Assembly: GCA_023250175.1 (NCBI GenBank)
Contig: JAHFBD010000075.1
Location: 1 to 9,621, forward strand
Length of the DNA: 9,621 nt
Reading direction: 5' to 3'
Origin: Candidatus Melainabacteria bacterium
GTDB taxonomy: Bacteria; Cyanobacteriota; Vampirovibrionia; 2-02-FULL-35-15
Under the pieces are notes generated by a model that saw only the letters and a program-made list of their open reading frames with translations, was not told where the DNA came from and did not search any database. Numbering within the stretch: position 1 is the first letter of the stretch; each line of letters opens with the position of its first letter. Below, piece by piece: positions 6,430-9,621 of this stretch. A program made the translations under genes and the position numbers.

Positions 6430-6499
6430 AGCTATTTTTGATCAGATTAAATAAATTTTAGCTATTTTTAATTCACAAAGAAAATCATAAAAGCTATTT
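6430..6499 (-). repeat. Three AGCTATTT boxes upstream of the Cys-rich gene
   Basis: Plus-strand AGCTATTT occurs at 6430-6437, 6460-6467 and 6492-6499, with start-to-start distances of 30 and 32 bases. The first two extend to a ten-base match, AGCTATTTTT. The last covers the guaB3 stop codon (TAG at 6494-6496). A spacing near three helical turns puts them on one DNA face, as for cooperative regulator sites. They lie upstream of the candidate promoter. The remaining sequence at 6269-6493 shows no gene and no clear guaB3 terminator. Confidence 0.4.
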
Positions 6500-7693
6500 C
6501 CCCATCCCTAATTTCTGGGCTTTTTGAAATACTTTTCCTTCAGTTAAAATCGATGGAGCTATAACTATTTCTACTTGTTGCATTTCTTTTATGTTTTGTG
6601 CTCCTAAGGTTGACATTGATGTTTTCAATGCCCCAACTAAATTTTGTGAACCATCATCATATTTAGCTGGTCCTAATAAAATATCTTTTAATGTACCTAG
6701 TGTTCCTACTTTAATTCTTGTTCCTCTGGGTAAAACAGGACTTGGTGTAGCCATACCCCAGTGATATCCATTTCCTGGTGCTTCTTTAGCCTTAGCCAGT
6801 GGGGACCCAATCATAACTGCATCTGCACCGCAAGCAATTGCTTTACAAATATCTCCGCCAACGGACATTCCACCATCTGCTATAACATGAACATATCTAC
6901 CTGTCTTTGAAAAATAATCATCTCGTGCTTGTGCACAATCAGCTATTGATGTAGCCATTGGAACACCTATACCAAGAACACCACGACTAGTACAGGCAGC
7001 ACCAGGTCCAATTCCAACTAAAACAGCACTAGCACCTGCTTTCATGTGATCTATAGCTACTTCATATGTTACACAATTTCCAACTATTACTGGTATTTTC
7101 ATCTTTTGTATAAAATCTTTTAAATTAAAACATGTGGATTTGTCTTGTGATTTATGCTCTATTGATACTACGGTACTTTGAACTACAAAAATATCAGCAC
7201 CAGCGTTTTGAGCGATTGGTCCATAAACATTAGCAACATTAGGTGTGGATGAAACAGCACAAATTGCATTCTTAGATTTTACTTCTTGAATTTGTTTTAT
7301 GATTAGGTGTTCTTTAATAGGCTCTTTATATACCTCTTGCATAAGTGAAACAAAGCCATCATTGTCAACACTTGTAATTTTTTCTAAAACCTCACTTTGA
7401 TTTTCATATCGTGTATAAAGTCCTTGTAGGTTTAAAACTCCAAGCCCACCAAGATTACTTAATTCCACGGCACTCTTTGGACTAATCACACTATCCATAC
7501 TTGATGCAATAATTGGAAAGGCAAACTTATGCTTTCCTAAAATAAAGCTTGTGTCACAAAGATCAATATCTAAAGTAACTTTTCCTGGCACCAAAGAAAT
7601 CTCATCAAAACCAAATGTCTTCCGGGCTTTTTTACGTCCGCCAATGGTTACCACTTCATAACTAACTTTTTGTTCATTTACTAAATCCACCAT
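6494..7693 (-). CDS. guaB3: IMP dehydrogenase, GuaB3 class lacking CBS domains
   Basis: Predicted to oxidise IMP to XMP with NAD+, the committed step to guanine nucleotides, or a closely related reaction. The 399 residues form a single TIM barrel without the paired CBS domains of standard GuaB (about 490 residues). Visible motifs: IIASSMDSV (61-69), GNCVTYEVA (205-213), the catalytic loop GIGPGAACTSR (227-237) with nucleophile Cys234, IADGG (271-275), GADAVMIGSPLA (289-300) and TPSPVLPRGTR (316-326). The C-terminus KAQKLGMGK is characteristic of cyanobacterial GuaB3; from memory, a cyanobacterial member has been reported to have IMP dehydrogenase activity. About 14-17 residues precede the usual GRKKAR start. 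The ATG at 7693 has no Shine-Dalgarno and lies in a palindrome; GTG codon 14 is an unsupported alternative. guaA, the next enzyme, lies about 5 kb away in the same orientation. Confidence 0.93.
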   Translation of the reverse strand: MVDLVNEQKVSYEVVTIGGRKKARKTFGFDEISLVPGKVTLDIDLCDTSFILGKHKFAFPIIASSMDSVISPKSAVELSNLGGLGVLNLQGLYTRYENQSEVLEKITSVDNDGFVSLMQEVYKEPIKEHLIIKQIQEVKSKNAICAVSSTPNVANVYGPIAQNAGADIFVVQSTVVSIEHKSQDKSTCFNLKDFIQKMKIPVIVGNCVTYEVAIDHMKAGASAVLVGIGPGAACTSRGVLGIGVPMATSIADCAQARDDYFSKTGRYVHVIADGGMSVGGDICKAIACGADAVMIGSPLAKAKEAPGNGYHWGMATPSPVLPRGTRIKVGTLGTLKDILLGPAKYDDGSQNLVGALKTSMSTLGAQNIKEMQQVEIVIAPSILTEGKVFQKAQKLGMGK

Positions 7694-7709
7694 ATTAGTG
7701 AAATATGGT
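7689..7709 (-). promoter_or_regulatory. Perfect palindrome over the guaB3 start codon
   Basis: ACCATATT (7689-7696) and AATATGGT (7702-7709) are perfect eight-base inverted repeats around a five-base centre. The guaB3 ATG (7691-7693) lies inside one arm. In the transcript this hairpin would hide the start codon; in DNA it could be an operator. It may replace ordinary ribosome-binding-site control, since none is seen. Confidence 0.5.
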
Positions 7710-7715
7710 AACGCT

Positions 7716-7757
7716 AAAAAAGAAAAAGATCATAAAATATAGAATTATTTTATGATC
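7716..7757 (-). terminator. Intrinsic terminator after the 66-residue gene
   Basis: On the minus strand, GATCATAAAATA (7757-7746) pairs perfectly with TATTTTATGATC (7739-7728) across a six-base loop, followed by TTTTTCTTTTTT (7727-7716). The stem is AT-rich, but its length and the T-tract make a convincing terminator. It ends 22 bases before the guaB3 start codon, so it could also act as an attenuator for guaB3. Confidence 0.85.
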
Positions 7758-7785
7758 TCACGATATAAAAAGATATATACAGTTC

Positions 7786-7986
7786 TTATGCAGCCTTGGT
7801 TTTAGCAAATTTCTCTACTAAAATTTCATAGACATCACCCGTAGGATATGCTGAATAAAACTTTCTATATAAGAAAACCACATAGTTCAATGCTACTTCT
7901 GGTGACACTGTATCAATAGTTTTCAGATCCTCTTCACCAATTTTTTTAATGAAGTCTTCTATCAATTTTTGAATTGAATAGTTCAT
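7786..7986 (-). CDS. Small conserved-looking hypothetical protein, 66 residues
   Basis: I do not recognise this protein. It begins MNYSIQKLIEDFIKKIGEED and looks like a small, soluble, mainly helical protein. It has alternating charged and hydrophobic residues, an aromatic patch VVFLYRKFYSAYP (36-48), no cysteine, no signal peptide and no transmembrane segment. It is probably real: AAGGGGA (7992-7998) sits five bases before the ATG, a clean terminator follows 28 bases after the stop, and the frame has normal composition. It lies 76 bases downstream of the short sigma factor gene in the same orientation with no terminator between, so the two may be co-transcribed; a weak promoter in the gap is also possible. 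A role linked to the sigma factor is only a guess from position. Confidence 0.7.
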   Translation of the reverse strand: MNYSIQKLIEDFIKKIGEEDLKTIDTVSPEVALNYVVFLYRKFYSAYPTGDVYEILVEKFAKTKAA

Positions 7987-8015
7987 ATAAATCCCCTTTG
8001 TATAAATATGAAACT

Positions 8016-8044
8016 ATAATACGTTAAAGATTTCGTTAAGATAA
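8016..8044 (-). promoter_or_regulatory. Candidate promoter of the 66-residue gene
   Basis: TTATCT (8039-8044) and TATTAT (8016-8021) are 17 bases apart on the minus strand. The -10 matches five of six consensus bases, the -35 about three. It lies between the short sigma gene stop and the small gene start. TTAACG occurs twice in the spacer region (around 8022 and 8035). The call is tentative because the DNA is AT-rich. Confidence 0.3.
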
Positions 8045-8062
8045 TAAAAAGTCGTAAATAGC

Positions 8063-8890
8063 TTAATTATCTGTTACACAAGTTTTTCCTGAAACTAATG
8101 GAGCTAATTCATCTTTTTTCTCTAAATAAAGTTTAGTTAATGTTGCATCTTTAATCTGTCTGGTTCTTTCCTTTGTAATTCCGTGCTTTTCACCGATTTT
8201 CTCTAAGGTCAGTTTACCTTCATCACTTAAACCAAAAGATAATATTAAAATATCTTTCTCTCTTTCTGTTAAAAGCCCTTCTTTAACAGAAGCATCAAGA
8301 ACATCGATAACTTCCTGATAAACGTTAATATCATTCTCTTCATGAGTATCTTCTAAAAAATCAGATATTTTATAGCTACCGTCCCTAGTCTCAACGGAAC
8401 TATGTATTGAATAGGTTTCTTTTTGGGCTAATTGTAATAAATCTCTTACCCCGGCTGTACTCATATCTAACTTTTCAGCAAGCTCATCCTCAGTGAATTC
8501 ATAGCCTTGCAATTTCCTTACTTTATTTACCTCTTCATGTTTTCCTCCAGGAAGCCGTACTAATCTTGAAGTATTTCTTATAGCTTCACCGATACTTTGT
8601 CTTATCCACCAGGTTGCATAGGTTGAAAACTCTGTGTTCCTTTCCTTTTCAAATTTCTTAATTGCCTTCATTACACCAAAAACGCCTTCTTGTATTAAAT
8701 CATCTACGTCAATCCCACAATTTGGATATTTTGATGCAATGGAAATAACTAACCTCATATTTCTTTCTATAACTTCATTTCTTGCATTATCATCCCCCTC
8801 ATTGGCCCTTTCTATAAGTTCAACTACTTCATCTCTATTAAGAAGTGCTTTAGTGTAAATAGGTTTTTGCAAACCATTAGTTACTTGCAT
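8063..8890 (-). CDS. Short RNA polymerase sigma-70 factor (RpoD-like, no region 1.1)
   Basis: A 275-residue sigma factor directing RNA polymerase to a promoter subset. Region 2 covers about 35-115: NMRLVISIASKY (44-55), DLIQEGVFGVMKAIKKFE (64-81) for core binding, and the -10 recognition and melting segment FSTYATWWIRQSIGEAIR (88-105). Region 3 is about 116-180, including a linker like region 3.2 (YKISDFLED). Region 4 is about 203-258 with the -35 helix-turn-helix LTLEKIGEKHGITKERTRQI (227-246). Region 1.1 and most of region 1.2 are absent; the protein opens almost directly before region 2, fitting a group 2 or 3 alternative sigma. The ATG at 8890 has AAGGA eight bases upstream. It sits 168 bases after the primary sigma gene, beyond its terminator, so it has its own transcription start. 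Which genes it controls is not visible. Confidence 0.92.
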   Translation of the reverse strand: MQVTNGLQKPIYTKALLNRDEVVELIERANEGDDNARNEVIERNMRLVISIASKYPNCGIDVDDLIQEGVFGVMKAIKKFEKERNTEFSTYATWWIRQSIGEAIRNTSRLVRLPGGKHEEVNKVRKLQGYEFTEDELAEKLDMSTAGVRDLLQLAQKETYSIHSSVETRDGSYKISDFLEDTHEENDINVYQEVIDVLDASVKEGLLTEREKDILILSFGLSDEGKLTLEKIGEKHGITKERTRQIKDATLTKLYLEKKDELAPLVSGKTCVTDN

Positions 8891-8917
8891 GAGTATTGTC
8901 CTTTCATAAGTTTCTTA

Positions 8918-8945
8918 AATATATTGATTAAACAAATTGTGTAAA
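8918..8945 (-). promoter_or_regulatory. Candidate promoter of the short sigma factor
   Basis: TTTACA (8940-8945) and TATATT (8918-8923) are separated by 16 bases on the minus strand, 27 bases upstream of the start codon; each element matches five of six consensus bases. An additional perfect TATAAT (complement of 8955-8960) lies upstream but without a good -35. Placement just after the preceding terminator supports a promoter in this gap. Confidence 0.45.
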
Positions 8946-8993
8946 TGGTACCAAATTATAAGACAAAGTACTTTAAGATAATTATGTCTTCAT

Positions 8994-9035
8994 AAATAAA
9001 AACTAGCAGAGTTAAATAACCTTAACCCTGCTAGT
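8994..9035 (-). terminator. Strong intrinsic terminator after rpoD
   Basis: On the minus strand, ACTAGCAGGGTTAA (9035-9022) pairs with TTAACTCTGCTAGT (9015-9002) over 14 positions with one G-U pair and a six-base loop, followed by TTTTATTT (9001-8994). It starts 23 bases after the rpoD stop. The plus-strand direction has no T-tract, so it serves the minus strand only. Confidence 0.93.
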
Positions 9036-9058
9036 AAATTATCTTCAAACCTTTAGAT

Positions 9059-9621
9059 TTAATGAGACAAATAACCTTCAAGCTTTGTGCATCTATCAGG
9101 CTGTCTAAGCTTTCTCATAGCTTTAAACTCTATTTGTCTAACACGCTCACGAGTTATACCAAATAGTTGTCCTACTTCTTCAAGGGTTCTTTCACGTCCA
9201 TCATCTAACCCATATCGTAGTCTTACTACTTCTCTTTCTCTTGGTAAAAGAGAATTTAATACTTGCTCAATGTCTGATCTTAAAAGTTCATCAGTAGCTG
9301 AGCTATCAGGTTGAGCGGATTCAGCATCAGCAATAAAATCACCAAGTCTGCTATCCTCTTCTTTTCCAAGTGGGGTTTCTAAAGAAACTGGTGTTCTGTT
9401 TGCAGAAACAATTTCCTTAACTTTTTGAACTGAGACATCAAGAGCAGCAGCTAATTCATGCTCAGTAGGCCTGCGGTTTAATCCCTGAGATAACTCTCTC
9501 GTTATTTTTTTAAACTTGTTTATAGTTTCTACCATGTGAACAGGGACTCGAATTGTTCTGGATTTATCAGCTAAAGCCCTTGTTATACCTTGTCTAATCC
9601 ACCAAGTTGCATAAGTAGAAA
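9059..9621 (-). CDS. rpoD: Primary sigma factor RpoD/SigA, N-terminal part beyond the window
   Basis: The main housekeeping sigma subunit of RNA polymerase. Only the last 186 residues are inside the window; the frame is open to the edge, so the internal Met at 9535 is not the start. The fragment begins in region 2.3-2.4 (STYATWWIRQGITRALADKS) and continues RTIRVPVHMVETINKFKK. Region 3 includes ELSQGLNRRPTEHELAAALD and the region 3.2 finger SLETPLGKEEDSRLGDFIAD. Region 4 includes LLPREREVVRLRYGLDDGRE and the -35 helix-turn-helix TLEEVGQLFGITRERVRQIE, ending KLRQPDRCTKLEGYLSH. SLETPxGKEEDSRLGDFI and the full region 3 are typical of primary (group 1) or close group 2 sigmas and resemble cyanobacterial SigA. 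Regions 1 and 2.1-2.2 lie outside, so group 1 versus group 2 is not proved. A strong terminator follows. Confidence 0.93.
   Translation of the reverse strand, partial: STYATWWIRQGITRALADKSRTIRVPVHMVETINKFKKITRELSQGLNRRPTEHELAAALDVSVQKVKEIVSANRTPVSLETPLGKEEDSRLGDFIADAESAQPDSSATDELLRSDIEQVLNSLLPREREVVRLRYGLDDGRERTLEEVGQLFGITRERVRQIEFKAMRKLRQPDRCTKLEGYLSH

Noticed and set aside
8634..9314. Plus-strand open frames inside the two sigma factor genes (8634-8858 and 9087-9314)
   Set aside because: They are antisense to conserved sigma regions 2 and 4 and have Ser-rich, family-less translations.

Overview
The window is AT-rich and its genes are mostly bacterial housekeeping genes; all but one lie on the minus strand. 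Several proteins resemble cyanobacterial types: a GuaA beginning with the DFGSQYSELIARRIRE signature, a CBS-less IMP dehydrogenase of the GuaB3 class ending in KAQKLGMGK, a RecB-like nuclease of the TM0106 family, and a SigA/RpoD-type sigma factor. With the low GC content and a large secreted cysteine-rich protein, this suggests a non-photosynthetic relative of Cyanobacteria (Melainabacteria/Vampirovibrionia-like). That placement is an inference from remembered family signatures, not from a tree.

Layout from left to right. Positions 1-1473 (minus) hold guaA, lacking only its C-terminal tail beyond the window edge. Positions 1474-1753 are a gene-free stretch with two hairpins, one in a locally GC-richer block. 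Positions 1754-3844 (minus) encode a 696-residue nuclease with a PD-(D/E)XK/Fe-S module, a helix-hairpin-helix-like linker and a DEDD RNase H-like exonuclease domain. It also carries an extra 175-residue N-terminal region with 15-residue repeats. A short divergent region with a palindrome separates it from a SAM methyltransferase at 3961-4593 (plus, the only plus-strand gene). Positions 4655-6268 (minus) encode an exported protein with 71 cysteines in 537 residues, built from several kinds of repeated Cys module. Its upstream region (6269-6493) has a strong ribosome binding site, a leader hairpin and three spaced AGCTATTT boxes. Positions 6494-7693 (minus) are guaB3. Positions 7786-7986 (minus) are a 66-residue unknown protein followed by a clear intrinsic terminator. 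Positions 8063-8890 (minus) encode a short sigma-70 factor, and 9059-9621 (minus) the C-terminal part of the primary sigma factor, followed by its own strong terminator.

Functional links: guaB3 and guaA are the two steps from IMP to GMP (IMP to XMP, XMP to GMP), in the same orientation but about 5 kb apart with unrelated genes between, so they are not one simple operon. The two sigma factors are neighbours but separated by a terminator. I see no mobile element, CRISPR array, tRNA or rRNA. The most unusual items are the modular Cys-rich secreted protein, the N-terminal repeat domain on the nuclease, and the guaB3 start region, where a terminator ends just upstream and the start codon lies inside a perfect palindrome with no Shine-Dalgarno sequence.
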